A stretch of DNA of 46,151 nucleotides from Saprospiraceae bacterium (GTDB lineage Bacteria > Bacteroidota > Bacteroidia > Chitinophagales > Saprospiraceae). The stretch is taken from the NCBI GenBank assembly GCA_016719615.1, contig JADJYQ010000013.1, forward strand, positions 1-46,151, written 5' to 3'. This document shows, in pieces, positions 1 to 11,233 of this stretch. How positions within the stretch are numbered: the stretch's first letter is position 1; every line of letters begins with the position of its first letter. Position numbers and translations under genes: made by a program. The notes beneath the pieces were generated by a model. It saw nothing but the letters and a program-made list of their open reading frames with translations, was not told the origin of the DNA and did no database searches.

Positions 1-306
1 TTGACGCACAATACAAGAAGCATTAAAAATATTTGAAACTCTCGATGCTTCACTACAACGAATCGACAATTTCAGATTTTTACAAGCCAATGCAATGATG
101 GCTCCAAATCAAATTGAAGAGGCAAAAGTAGTATTAAAATCAATTCTTAAAAACCAACAGACCCGCTATATTAAAAAGTTTACTGGTATCTTGCTCTTTC
201 TGAAATTCAGCAGAGAAATTTTTCACAGGCAAAGACTTATCTTTTAAATTCTTGAATTAAGTACGATAAAAAAGCTCAGACATTATTAAATAAAATTTCA
301 AACTAA
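1..306 (+). CDS. 3' end of a TPR-type protein (partial, frameshifted)
   Basis: The window opens inside a gene. Reading from base 21 gives a helical, TPR-like stretch (EALKIFETLDASLQRIDNF). Near base 180 the frame shifts to YWYLALSEIQQRNFSQAK, and after another shift near 255 it ends with KYDKKAQTLLNKISN and TAA at 304-306. That ending is typical of the small TPR membrane protein that precedes TPR-CHAT genes in Saprospiraceae-like genomes (from memory). It lies 6 nt before the CHAT gene, so the two are probably co-transcribed. Two single-base frame changes break it. The 5' part lies outside the window. Confidence 0.5.
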
Positions 307-312
307 AATATT

Positions 313-3300
313 TTGAATTCCTTCAAGTACATTTTTTTTACCATCATTCCATTCACCGTTTTTGGCCAAAAACCTGCTGAGAAAATTCTAGCAAAGCAGC
401 TGGATTCGATGATAATTTTAGGGAAGGAATATATAAATTCCAATGATTTTAAAAACGCACACGGCATATTTTTAAATGTTGATTCATTAATTATTAAAAA
501 TTATGGTAATACCTCACAAAAATATCTGGAAGTATACTATTACCTTGCTCGCTCTGCGAACAAACTTCAGGATTCAGAGGAGGCAATAATACAGTATAAA
601 AAACCATTGAATTAAGCAAATTTTATAATGATACTTATATCGGAAAATTATGAAATCAGTTTAGATGAGCTTTCTAAACTTTTTGCAAATCATGGTCGAT
701 TTAAAGAAGCAGAATTATTGATGCTGGATCTATTTAAATTAAGAAATCTTAAGTATGGAAAGTTGCATCCCAAGTCAGCCATGTAAATATACAGTTTATC
801 AATTCTGAATGCAAAAATAGAAAACTATGAACTGGACACAAGATACGGTATAGAAAGTCTTAACAATAGAGAGGCTGTATTTGGGAAAATTCCATGGAAT
901 ATGCCACCACAGTTTATCACTTGGTTAAATTATACAACGTCCAAAATCATTTTGATTCTGCAATCCACTACCTATACGAGAATTTGCAAATTTTACGAGC
1001 ACTCAAAAGACCAATACATCGATATATGCAGATTGCATTGCAGAATTGGCATTTCTAATGAAAGACAGGTTCGCTGATTTTGAACAAGCAGAAGCTCTGT
1101 TTCAGGAAAGTTATGAAGTATACCAAAACGAACCTAAGTTAAAAGCCAGACCTTCCTATGCGTTGCTTTTAAAAGGCCTTGGTATTCACTACAAAAGGAT
1201 TGGCAACTTCAACAAGGCATTGTTATATCTATACGAAGCTAAATCGGCTACAAAGTCAAGCATTGGTACCAAAAACTGGGATTACTACTCAGTTCTTTAT
1301 AATATTGGAAATGTTTATCTTGAACAGAAAAATTTTTCAGCTGCGAAAGAAATGTATATGTTTATTTTAAACTCGGATGAGCTAACTGCAGAAGACAAGG
1401 AAATTAATTTTCCATACGTCAAAGGAGCCTTAATAAGTTTGGGCGACATGACCGGAGAAAATGTACCGGAGTCTTATGCAAAAGACATCATGACAAAAGC
1501 ACGCAGCAGTGAAACGACTAACTATACGTTGGCAATGACATTAAATCAAAACAGCGTTTGGTTATACAATCATCACAGGTATGCGGAAGCGCTTGAATCA
1601 GATCGCGAAGCATTGAATATTGCAAACGGTGTGTACTCGCCGGAGTCAGATCTTTTGAATGGAATATATTTTAACCTTTGTTCTGATTATTTAAAAATTA
1701 ACCAGCCTGACTCTGCTCGTAAATATTTCTTTTTAAGTTACAATGCAACTAAAAAGAAACTCTTGAATTCTTTCAAATTTATGGCAGACTCAGAAGTCGA
1801 TTTACTAACACAGAAAATGTTACACTATAATTCGATATTAATCGGAAAAAAAGAATTTAATTCCAAATCCTATGCGGGTTTATTGTATGATGATGCTTTG
1901 TTATATCGTGGCATTCTTCAATATTCACGCTACATTAAAAACAAATTGATCAACTGCGATACTAACGCACATAAACTATTTGAAAAATATAAATCAAGCA
2001 AACGTTTGCTTGCCAATGAATATTCAAAACCATTAAGTGAACAAAAAAGAATATCAGATTTAGAAGAAACTGCAAATTTTTGTGAGAGGCAATTAAATTC
2101 ACATGTTCAAGGAATCGAAAAATTATTAGACCTGGTAAGCTGGAAACAAGTTCATTCGCAATTAAAATCGGGTGAAGCCGCCATCGAATTTATAAGACTG
2201 AATATAGGAGAAGATTCTCCGCTACTGGATAGTTTCTGGTATGCCGCTCTTTTAATTCGACCTGAATTTCCAAATCCTGAGTTTATACTTATGTGTGAGG
2301 AACAGAAATTACGGGCCATTATTTCAGATGACCCCAAAAAGAGAATGGACTACGTATCAAAGTTGTACGTTCCTGAATCCATTGAAGAAAACAATAGCAA
2401 AAGTTTAGAGCATTTCATTTGGAAGCCCCTAGAACCATTTTTGAACCAGGTAAAAACTATATATTACTCTCCGGTTGGACTTTTACATCGCTTAAATTTA
2501 GGGCCTATCGTTCAAAGCAAGTCTAAACACTTATTGATGAATGATTATCAGTTCATATTAATGTCAAGCACACGCAATCTTGTTAGTGATCCTACTTTTA
2601 AGGATTCAATATCTAATGACTGCGTGTTTATTGGAGGAATTGAATATGAGCTCGACATAGATACAAATAAGCTGGTAGCATCCCCATGATCAAGCTACGA
2701 ATCAAGAATCTATGACAAGAGGATCGCATTCATTTTATACTGTAGATTCAACATTCAGAGCCAATAAATGGAATATCTTACCTGGTGCAAGGTTTGAAAT
2801 TGATAAGATCCAAGAAATTACTTCTAAGAATAATATTAAGACCTCAAGTGTATATGGTAAATTGGCTAGTGAAGAATATTTTAAATCTTTGGGGCGCTCA
2901 ACTGAAAGGATGGTTTCTCCGGGCATTATCCATATTTCTACGCACGGATTTTTCTTTCCCGATCCTATTACATCCAATAAAATAAAAAAGGCTCCATTGA
3001 AAACGAACCTGTATTTATGAACTCACCAGATCCCATGATTCGTTCGGGCTTAATCATGGCTGGTGCTAATTACATGGATCAAAGCTGGGCCTTTACACAA
3101 TTCGGAAGACGACGGCATCCTTACTTCGTTTGAAATAAGCCAAATGGATTTAAGCAACACAAAGCTTGTTGTTTTGTCCGCATGCGAAACCGGTTTAGGC
3201 GATATTGGAACTACTGAAGGCGTGTATGGTTTGCAAAGAGCGTTTAAAATTGCAGGCGTGCAGAACATTCTCATGTCCTTGTGGCAAGTTCCGGATAAGC

Positions 3301-3446
3301 AAACATCTGAACTTATGGAACTTTTTTATAAAAATCTTATTCATCATAAAATGACCATTCGTGCTTCTTTGATTGCTGCTCAGCAATCATTGCACAACAA
3401 AGGACTAGAACCCTATTATTGGGCCGGGTTCGTGTTAATGGAGTAG
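313..3446 (+). CDS. TPR-CHAT domain protein (caspase-like peptidase), frameshifted
   Basis: One gene of about 1,045 codons read in at least four pieces (313-615, 1046-2689, 2712-3020, 3063-3446), with more shifts and a TAA at about 784 between the first two. It starts at TTG 313 with a signal-peptide-like segment (FKYIFFTIIPFTVFGQ). Helical TPR-like repeats follow (for example ALLLKGLGIHYKRIGNFNKA), then a C-terminal CHAT domain. The CHAT catalytic His is in HISTHGFF and the Cys in VVLSACETGLGD, followed by LMSLWQVPD and YYWAGFVLME, the normal end of the family. CHAT is a caspase/separase-like cysteine peptidase; TPR-CHAT proteins are usual in Bacteroidota and some act in protease-activated defence. 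The substrate is unknown. The catalytic residues are intact, which favours sequencing indels over decay. Confidence 0.8.
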
Positions 3447-3566
3447 TAGCTATAAAATCTCTCAACTATAGTATAGCTTCAATAGGTCAAAGGGCTTCTC
3501 CTGACTGAAGATTTATTCAGATTGCTAAGATTTTTATACCCAAATGTATAAATATGAAAAACGGGT
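3447..3566. other. intergenic spacer
   Basis: Short AT-rich spacer between the CHAT gene and the Ycf48-like gene. I see no clear hairpin with a T-tract and no confident -7 element. Confidence 0.4.
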
Positions 3567-4977
3567 ATGAAATCAAATTTTTACAAAACAACAATTCTAT
3601 TTTTATTACTCACCGCTAACGCGATGGAAATATCTGGACAATGGAACTCTCAGATACCACAAACTAACGATACAGTTTGGCTTTATGAAAACCAACTGGT
3701 CGATAAACAAACGGCATGGTTAGGAGGTACTGAGTTTTTCTGGGATCCAGCCATTAATGGCTTCAATTATGGAAACTCTGATGTTTATTGTTATAGAACC
3801 AATGATGGGGGTACAAGTTGGAAAGCAATCAGGTTTCCACTTTCAGAGACACTGGCACCCTACCTTTCGACGATCCATCCCTTTGATGCCGAACATGCCA
3901 TCATTGGTATTTACCTCTTAAGTTCTGGTCAGAATTTAATTTACAGAACGCGAAATAGTGGTAGCAACTGGACTAGAATTGCAAATTCAATTTTTACAAA
4001 TGGTTCTTCGTTTATTGATGCAATTTCGTTTAAAGATACTTTGAATGGAATTGCCATGGGCGATCCGATTCCGGATTTGAATTCACCAGATGCTTATTTT
4101 GAAATTTATAAAACAACAGATGGTGGTGCAAGTTGGAATAGGATTCCAAGATCAAATATCCCAGAGCCCCTTACAGATGAAATTGGTTATAATGGAGAAT
4201 TAACAAGAATTGGTGATCACATTTGGTTTGGAACATCTCATGGTAGAATCTACTCATCCGAAGATGGTGGAAACAACTGGATAGTTGATGAAATTGCACA
4301 AGGTAATATCGCATTTCTAAAATTTGTCGATGCTTCACATGGTGTTTGTTATGGGGGAGTTCCCAACCAAACGGGAAGATTATATTATACAGAAGATAGC
4401 GGTAAAACCTGGTCAGATGTAACGGCACCATTTGTAACTGCTGATCATTACTTTTGGTCATTTAGTTTGATTCCGGAGTCCTATTTTCTGTTTCTTAATA
4501 TTTCAGAATCTATAGAAGGCGGACCATTTAAAACATATATTTCAAAAGATAAAGGCCAAACCTGGTTACAAATAGGAGAAGCAAATGAATTAAATGCAGC
4601 AAGATTTATAAGCCCACAAGTAGGTTTTGCCGGGGAAGGTCAATTAAAAAGATCAGGATCATGGAACGAAACTTTTTTCATATGTTGGTGACCCGCTGAC
4701 TGGAATTTTTTCTACGAATGAATTAAAAGCAGAAGTTCAATTGAGTCCAAATCCAGTAAACGACATTCTTACGATTGACATTCAAATGGAAAGATCTGAT
4801 GACCTAATGCTCATCATCAATGATCAAAATGGACATTTGATCTGGCAGAAGAAAATAAAATCTGCTGCCGACCGAATACAAGTGGAGTATAATGCAGAAT
4901 TGTTGATTCCAGGAATTTATTTAATGAGCATCAGCAATGCCGAAGGTCATCTAACAAAATCATTTACAAAGAGCTAG
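3567..4977 (+). CDS. BNR/Ycf48-like beta-propeller protein with T9SS sorting domain, one frameshift
   Basis: Secreted protein of about 470 aa. It has an N-terminal signal peptide (KTTILFLLLTANAMEISGQ) and five or more Asp-box/BNR motifs of the S/T-x-D-x-G-x-T-W type: TNDGGTSWK, TTDGGASWN, SEDGGNNWI, TEDSGKTWS and SKDKGQTWL. This is the WD40/YVTN-like photosystem-assembly (Ycf48)/sialidase-type propeller fold. The C-terminal 80 residues (LSPNPVNDILTIDI to LTKSFTKS) are a T9SS type A sorting domain, so the protein should be exported and anchored or released at the cell surface. The frame breaks in a T6 run at 4673-4678: adding or removing one base joins YVGDPLTGIF to the sorting domain. The ligand is unknown. 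Confidence 0.82.
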
Positions 4978-5029
4978 TATTGTCAACTCATTAGATAACA
5001 TCATTATTAATCAATTAAAATAATTTAAC

Positions 5030-5401
5030 ATGAAAAGTAAAACTCTTCCTTATTTTCTTTTTTTATTCACATGGCTGACTTTTTGTTCCTGCGTGGACAG
5101 AAATGATGTGAGAAATGAAATCTCTTCGTACCACCGTTGTATTACCATCTGTGAAGAAAATGCAGACCCGCCAATGGAACCAGAGAATTCCTGTGAAAAC
5201 AAGTGTGATAGCACATGGTTAATTGGTCTAGCGCATTGCCTTGGTCCTAATACACCACAAAATGAAAGACTAAATTGTTTGGAACGAATTAAAGACGATA
5301 AATTAAAATGCTATACTCAATGTCGCAGAAATGTAGCTAAAATAAAAGCTGATTTGAAAAAATGCAAAATGGCCTGTATACCTGCTGTTAATCCTCACTA
5401 A
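5030..5401 (+). CDS. small lipoprotein with mirror-symmetric CX3C cysteines
   Basis: A 123-aa ORF in one clean frame. It has a hydrophobic leader (LPYFLFLFTWLTFCSC) with a plausible lipobox ending at Cys21. The mature part has ten cysteines at 37, 41, 55, 59, 70, 83, 94, 98, 112 and 116. The gaps are 3-13-3-10-12-10-3-13-3, which reads the same in both directions. Four CX3C motifs form two twin-CX3C units (residues 37-59 and 94-116), each predicted as a helical hairpin held by two disulfides, with C70 and C83 between. Twin CX3C with 11-16 residues between the pairs is the small-Tim pattern, but I do not claim homology. Likely periplasmic or outer-membrane. It lies 14 nt upstream of the next ORF. 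I do not recognise the family. Confidence 0.8.
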   Translation: MKSKTLPYFLFLFTWLTFCSCVDRNDVRNEISSYHRCITICEENADPPMEPENSCENKCDSTWLIGLAHCLGPNTPQNERLNCLERIKDDKLKCYTQCRRNVAKIKADLKKCKMACIPAVNPH

Positions 5402-5415
5402 ATAAATTAAAACAA

Positions 5416-5670
5416 ATGTGGTTAAAAGTAATTGACTATTCGCTTTACTGGCGAATCCGAAACAACAAGGGCGAAGTTTGGCTTACGCTGGAGAATCAAT
5501 CGAGCGCCCACGAATGGTTGGATACAGCAACAGAATTTAACGCGATTGCTGATCTGCTTCGAAACGAAAAACCAGTTTATTACGAAACTGAACGCGGATA
5601 CCTGGGTTGCGGTTGGGAACCAACAGGTGAAGGTGAAAAGAATGAATCTCCATTTGTCCTTGAGCATTAG
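5416..5670 (+). CDS. small hypothetical protein (84 aa)
   Basis: ATG at 5416, 14 nt after the cysteine-rich lipoprotein, so likely the same transcript. Residues such as YWRIRNNKGEVWLTLENQ, EFNAIADLLRNEKPVYYE and GYLGCGWEPTGEGE look like a compact beta-rich intracellular protein with no signal or membrane segment. Other frames overlap the same stretch, but this one has the most protein-like composition and the best spacing to the upstream gene. Function unknown. Confidence 0.55.
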   Translation: MWLKVIDYSLYWRIRNNKGEVWLTLENQSSAHEWLDTATEFNAIADLLRNEKPVYYETERGYLGCGWEPTGEGEKNESPFVLEH

Positions 5671-5756
5671 ACAAAAAGGGAAATTTTGAATACCGATGGC
5701 TATTCATTAACAATTTCACATTACCGCAGAAATTCTATTGGGCATTCTTTGAATGA

Positions 5757-5792
5757 TGCTATGCGAATACTTTAATTAGAATTCGCATAGCA
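5757..5792. terminator. perfect 12-bp hairpin between convergent genes
   Basis: TGCTATGCGAAT at 5757-5768 pairs perfectly with ATTCGCATAGCA at 5781-5792 around a 12-nt AT-rich loop. It lies between the end of the + strand ORF at 5670 and the end of the - strand serine hydrolase at 6010. No T-tract follows on either strand, so it is not a canonical Rho-independent terminator. A shared 3'-end structure is the simplest role. The rest of 5671-6009 shows no gene. Confidence 0.45.
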
Positions 5793-6009
5793 AATGGGCG
5801 TGTATTTATTCTGCCCATGAGTATAGTAATAGAACAATAGAACTAAAATTTGATAAGTAGACTTCCATTTCAAGGCAAAATAAAGGATCCAGAAGAATTC
5901 TCCCGAACAGGAATTAAGGTATAGAATTTTAATGAAAATAAGGCTTTGGTTTACTTACAATCGAAATGCGGATGAGCCTTGCTGAACGATTGATATGGTG
6001 ATATTCCAT

Positions 6010-7448
6010 TTATTTTAATTGCAACTCCTTTAATCTGATATGAGCTTCTTCATTCTCTGGGTTTAATTGAAGTGTCTGCCTATAGAATTTGAGGGCCTCT
6101 GTTTTTCTATTCAAAGCAGAATAAATATTTGCCAATGCCAATGTTAGCAAATATCTATCTGGAAATTCAAGGACATTGTTTTCTGCAATGACTCTGGCAT
6201 CATCGTGTCTGTTTAAATTGAATAATTTTTCCGCCAAATAATACATTTGCAACCAGTCTGCATAAAACTTTGTAGTATCCAATTTCATAATATGGTAATC
6301 TGCAACTGCTATATCCGCAGTCTTTTGGGATAATATTGTCTCCATTTTTTTATGAATAGGTTCTTTCAAAACAACCGATTTGTTGTAAAGTATCCTCAAT
6401 ATATTCTTAATGATTCCAAAAAAATCAGTCGGCGCACTATTGCATAAAATAACTGCCATACTATTTGTTTCTGGGATTCGAATCATAAAAGATATAAATC
6501 CCTCGGTTGAACCTAAATGATAATTTGCTGCAACACTATCGGTGGGAGTATACTTAAAATTTTGATTAAACCAACCGTAACCATATCTGGCAGGTCTCAT
6601 TCCGGGAGCTAACATTTCTTCTGTAAGCGATTTACTTAGTAATTTATAATTTGCAATGGCCATATGAAATTGGAACAGGTCTTCTACAGTTGAATAAAGA
6701 TCGCCTGTACCCATAGTGTTTGATTGATCCCTGAAATCGGCCGAAATGTAGTTTCCTAAACCATAGTCATAACCTGCAGCTCTTTGAGTTACAATATCTC
6801 TATGCGAATAGGAACCTGAATGATGCATATTTATTTTATTAAAAATTTCATCTCTCATGGCATTTTGATAAGACTTCCCAGTAACTTTTTCAATAATAAA
6901 ACCCAAAGTAAAATAAGCCCAACTGCTATACAAATATCGAGTACCAGGTAAAAATGCCAATGCAGAGTCTCTATAAATTTTAACATACTCCTCTCTGCTA
7001 AAACTTTGGCGGCTCATTTAGGAAAAAAATCCTTCATTATTTCATAATTTTGCAATCCAGAAGTATGGTTCAATAATTGTTTAATGGTAACTTTAGCTGC
7101 CGGCTTATCCATAAACTCCGGTAAATATGAATCAATAGATTTATCCAAACTCAACAATCCTTTCTCCACTAAAATTAAAATTAAAGTTGCGGTGAATGGC
7201 TTAGATATAGAACCAAGCATAAATTTTGTATTCGTAGTATTGGGAATGTTCCATTCTCTATTAGCCAATCCAAATGCATCCTTGTATATGATATTACCAT
7301 TTTCTGCAAGTAAAACAGCTCCATCAAACATCTTGAACTCGTGATAAGTCTGCATTAACTTCTGCATTGCCTCCTTTTTGTCTTGCGCCAACAAGAATGT
7401 TATACTAAAAGCACAAGTCAAGAGTAAAATAAGTTTTTTTAAAAACAT
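6010..7448 (-). CDS. serine hydrolase (beta-lactamase/PBP class C family) with C-terminal TPRs, one frameshift
   Basis: Periplasmic serine hydrolase of about 479 aa. It has a signal peptide (KKLILLLTCAFSITFLLAQ), the SxxK nucleophile motif in GSISKPFTAT, then LLNHTSGLQNYE. The second motif position reads RYLYSSWAY, giving Y-S-S where most relatives have Y-S/A-N. The third motif is an HxG-type NYHLGSTEGF. The last ~100 residues form TPR-like helices (AEKLFNLNRHDDARVIAEN, ALNRKTEALKFYRQTLQL). The frame breaks at an A7 run at 7021-7027 (+ strand), where the two pieces overlap as ATGA; a homopolymer indel is likely. Such proteins are peptidases or esterases of unknown substrate. A real lactamase role is not supported. 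Confidence 0.82.
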
Positions 7449-7894
7449 TGTAGTAAGGTTCTAAAATTGATAATTGTCTGAAAATCGCAAGATAAAATGT
7501 TTGTGGAGATAAGAATGAAGATCATCACTTAAATTCCTAATTTTTGGATTTGAAAAGCATTAAAATTATGGTAAAGATTATAAAGTATATAGGATTTTAT
7601 CGATTTATGAGTTTTACAATGTACTTGCGAAGAATTTATGATTGAAACAGCAATTTATTTGAGAATGCGATCGCGTTATTCATTTCTTGTTTAATTTATA
7701 TTATTCTGCATGAAAACAAATATCGCTATCCAATTGATGCCAAGGATCCAATAAATATTATAAAACATTGTTTTGGTATTGAGAATTAAGTCAAAGTATA
7801 AGTGAAAATATTTTCACAAAAGCAACTCTACAATTCTTTGCTAAAATTTTGCGTCCGTAATTTTCATCAAAAAATTAAGTACTCATAGCATAAA
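7449..7894. other. non-coding stretch
   Basis: About 450 bases between the start of the serine hydrolase and the terminator of the next - strand gene. It should hold the hydrolase promoter near 7450-7500. I see no convincing ORF, repeat or RNA gene. Confidence 0.5.
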
Positions 7895-7926
7895 AAAAGC
7901 CCTGTCCGTTTGAAGGACAAGGCTTT
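7895..7926 (-). terminator. Rho-independent-type terminator of the PhoX-like gene
   Basis: AAAAGCCCTGTCC pairs with GGACAAGGCTTTT (one G-T wobble) around a 6-nt loop. On the - strand the stem is followed by a run of T. It lies 22 nt beyond the stop codon of the phytase-like/PhoX-like gene. A/T flanks on both sides could make it work in both directions. Confidence 0.75.
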
Positions 7927-7947
7927 TAAAGGGCTATATTAAAATAA

Positions 7948-10900
7948 TTATTTAATGATAATTTTTTGATTTATGGTTTTATCAAGTAAACGACAAGACA
8001 ACAGGTATATACCCCGATTTAAATTTTCGGCAAATGGATGTGTGTATCGAATTCTTTTGCCAGGCACTAGCAATTGTTCGTTCCAAATTTGTTGGCCTGA
8101 AATATTATATAAACTCACAAAGACCATCTGTTCTTTCGAAAGATTTAATTCAAGTGTCAAATACTGACCAGTAGATATGGGATTAGGATATATTTTTAAC
8201 AGGTTTGTATCCGAATTCTGATTGGATATCATTTGGTATATATTTGAAGCAATTTTTGATTCAACAGATTCCTCTTCATGGCTTTTGTCATCAGACATTT
8301 CAGCTTCTAACATGACAGTAGGTCTCTCATTGTATGTATCAGGATTGAACATAACTAAAATCTGTCCTCCTTCTATAACTTCCCCTCCTATGGTGTAGTG
8401 GGCCTGATCATTAAGCAAAAACATTCCTTGCCCTAGTATATTTTTAATATCTACAATTCCAGAAGATTCTTCATCCTGAGTCAGATAATTATAGCCTCCG
8501 TTAAGAAATCGCGTTGGGTCATGTTCCCCTACTGATTTCAATAGATCCGTTGAGGTGTTGTACTGCCAAATTTTTCCTAATCGTGCATTGTTGCCAACAT
8601 CTTCCTGAATCAACAAATGGCCGGCATTATCTGCGCAAATATTGTCCATCATTTTGTGTCCCTCGGTTCCATTCAAAACAACTGAAATTGTACCTCCAGC
8701 TGCTGGATTTTTTAAATCGTTAAATGTCAATTTCCACATCCTACTTGGTGCGTTGAATGCATTGGTGGTGACAAAATAAAATTCATTGGGTTTGCCTGAA
8801 ATCCAAGTGCCGTCTTCCGGACGTTTAAAACTGGTTACACTCAAATTATTGCTCAAAGTATTCAGTTCTGCTCCAGACATTTTTTGAACAGTCCCAAGAT
8901 CTGCGAGACTAAACTGCATTAAATCTGACGGTATCGTGGAATCTAACTCAGTTTTATAACCCTCAATTTTAAGTCCGTACAATTTTCCTTTGGAAAGTCC
9001 AGCCTTGTCAATTTCATTGCCTGCGGTCCCTTTGGTTCCATAGTAAAAATATACTTGGCCTTCATTGCTGTCGTCAAGTAAAGCTACGATCGTCTTTTCT
9101 CCTGATTCAGGGTGAGCTAGCACATTTTCCCAAGAAGCCCTACCCAAATATGGAAGTTCGTAACTGACCCCGGCATTTGAACCAGTAACGATGTGGGCAA
9201 ATGCGCGACCTTCTGCTCCAATTTCTTCTCCATTCAGGAACAATCTGGTCATTGTTCCTAATCTTTTAAAACCAGATTTATGATAGAAAGCAGTGTAGGG
9301 AGCAAGATCTCCGGAGCACAAGCGAGAAAATGCGGTAGTACCTTTTACATATGCGGTTCCATTCCAGAGGTTTACGGATTTAATAAGGTCTTCACCGTGT
9401 AATACTTTTAAGTCGGATTTGCGGACGGTCCATTTAGATACAAAAGCACCTGTAGAACCATGAGCGCGAATAGCCCCACCTCCAGCTCCAACTTCATGAT
9501 TCAGCAAGATGGTGAAGTTGCCATTTCCATTGTCATATGCCCCCATACCATCTGGAATGCCGCATAGTGTATAACCATTTATAGTTTCTCCAGCCGAAAG
9601 AATTGAAGTAAATTGAACACCGGGTGCATCCGGAAGAATATATGGAGATTGCTGGGTACTTGGTCCTGTTAGCCCTTGAGTAACCGGATGCACGGCTTGA
9701 AATCCTGAAATTTTATCCGAACCTTTAAGTCCAAAGATTATCAATTGACTTAGTTTTCCGGTTGTGGAGGCAATTCCGTTTTCATTGGGGAGATGATTGA
9801 CCATAATCGTTATCATTTCCTATAATGATTGTGCTATCATTTAAGATGGATAGCCCTTCAGCTTTATCTAAAGATGATGGCCATCCATTCGCCAGTAGAT
9901 CCATGACCAGTGTTTTGGTCACCGGAACAATTCTGTTTGCTGCAAGACCTGTTGAATCTACCAATTGTTCTAAACTCATATTACCATAAAGACCTCCATG
10001 TACAGGGGTGGCGTGGGCCAAGTTAATTCGATATAATCTTTTAATGTCAGTTGCTCCACGAGCTGCGGCTTCAAGTACCAACAATTCATTATTGTTAACT
10101 GCATACAAATCACCAATTTTCCAGTCGCGTAGTCGAATCTGGTCACCACCTTTCCAATGATCCCGTCATTCAGATACGCAAACATTCTGGTAATATTGGT
10201 TGCAGGATCTATTTCCAAAATTCGATGAATCCTCGAATTTTCGCCAATTGATTTTGAAGGAAATAATAATGGACTTTGGATGGCTACATAAATTTTGCCA
10301 TTGGGAGTAATAGCAATCCCTTCAAAGCCGCGATTGTTCTTGCGGTATTTAAAAACAGTGTCTATCAATACATCTACCTGTTGTCTTCCAGTTAAATTGG
10401 CATTAGGGAGTAAAACGCTGAATGAGAACTCCCGCTTTGTTCAACTTCCAAATGGTTGGGCCGCCTTCTTCGCATAACCAGAAATTACCATCGGGGTCAA
10501 CGACTAGACCTTCGCAATCAATTCCAAACGTATCCTTTTGTGTAAGTTTCTGCATGAAGGAAGAACAAGAATTAACTGTATCAACTGATGGCATTTCAAG
10601 GGCTGTGCTGCCGAGACCTGTTGGATTGATAAGTCCTGTTGCACCCTGCCCGTTGGGTCTTCTAACAGGAATGGTCTGAATGATTTGTATACTGTCTCCT
10701 CTTAGTCTTAACCTGTGAATTTTAGGACTATAACTTGGAAAGGGAAAAATTTTGTCATAGGTAGGTCGACAAGCCACTTCATTTGCATTGGCTGCGTCAA
10801 TGTTTACGCCACGATCTGAGCAAGTCCAGAATTCGGTACCCTGACTTCCAGCAATGGGATAAAGAGAGGAGAATCCTGCTTCGCGGTAATGTATGTTTTG

Positions 10901-11029
10901 ATAAGTACCAATAGATCGAGAATGATAATTCTTAAATTCCTGCAGGATTTGGATTTGTGCTTTGCTGTTGACCTGCAATAATACGACAGCAAAGATCCCA
11001 TAAAGGACCTTCAGTAATGTCTTTTTCAT
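7948..11029 (-). CDS. phytase-like esterase / PhoX-like (DUF839) fusion with T9SS domain, frameshifted
   Basis: About 1,030 codons in four pieces (10403-11029, 9976-10368, 9782-10108, 7948-9816). The start is ATG 11029, giving signal peptide KKTLLKVLYGIFAVVLLQVN. The N-terminal half resembles the esterase-like phytase family PF13449: FWTCSDRGVN, DCEGLVVDPDGNFWLCEEG, RGFEGIAITPNGKIYVA and KAEGLSILNDSTIIIGNDND. The second half resembles PhoX/DUF839: GIPDGMGAYDNGNGNFTI, LLNHEVG, FSRLCSGDLAP and GRAFAHIVTGSNAG. The C-terminus is a T9SS type A domain (YPNPISTGQYLTLELN to INQKIIIK). It is probably a cell-surface phosphoester hydrolase, though activity is inferred only from family. The - strand terminator at 7895-7926 follows. 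Phytase-like plus PhoX-like halves in one secreted chain is a notable architecture. Confidence 0.8.
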
Positions 11030-11233
11030 AAATTTAAATGATTTGAATTGTCGCAAATTTAGAGCCGTGCTGTTGAAAACACGCCAATAACCGCGTCATC
11101 ACTTCGTTACGAGATTTTGAAGTTACGATGAATTAAAGGTAAAATTAAAAGTCTAAAATCTTGATATAAACAAGAAGTATTTGTTGATTAATAAAGTATC
11201 CGTAACCATAGTGGAATTCATAAAAAGTGCATA
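11030..11233. other. intergenic spacer
   Basis: AT-rich spacer that should hold the promoter of the phytase-like/PhoX-like gene and the 3' end of the SRPBCC transcript. No ORF or strong hairpin seen. Confidence 0.4.
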
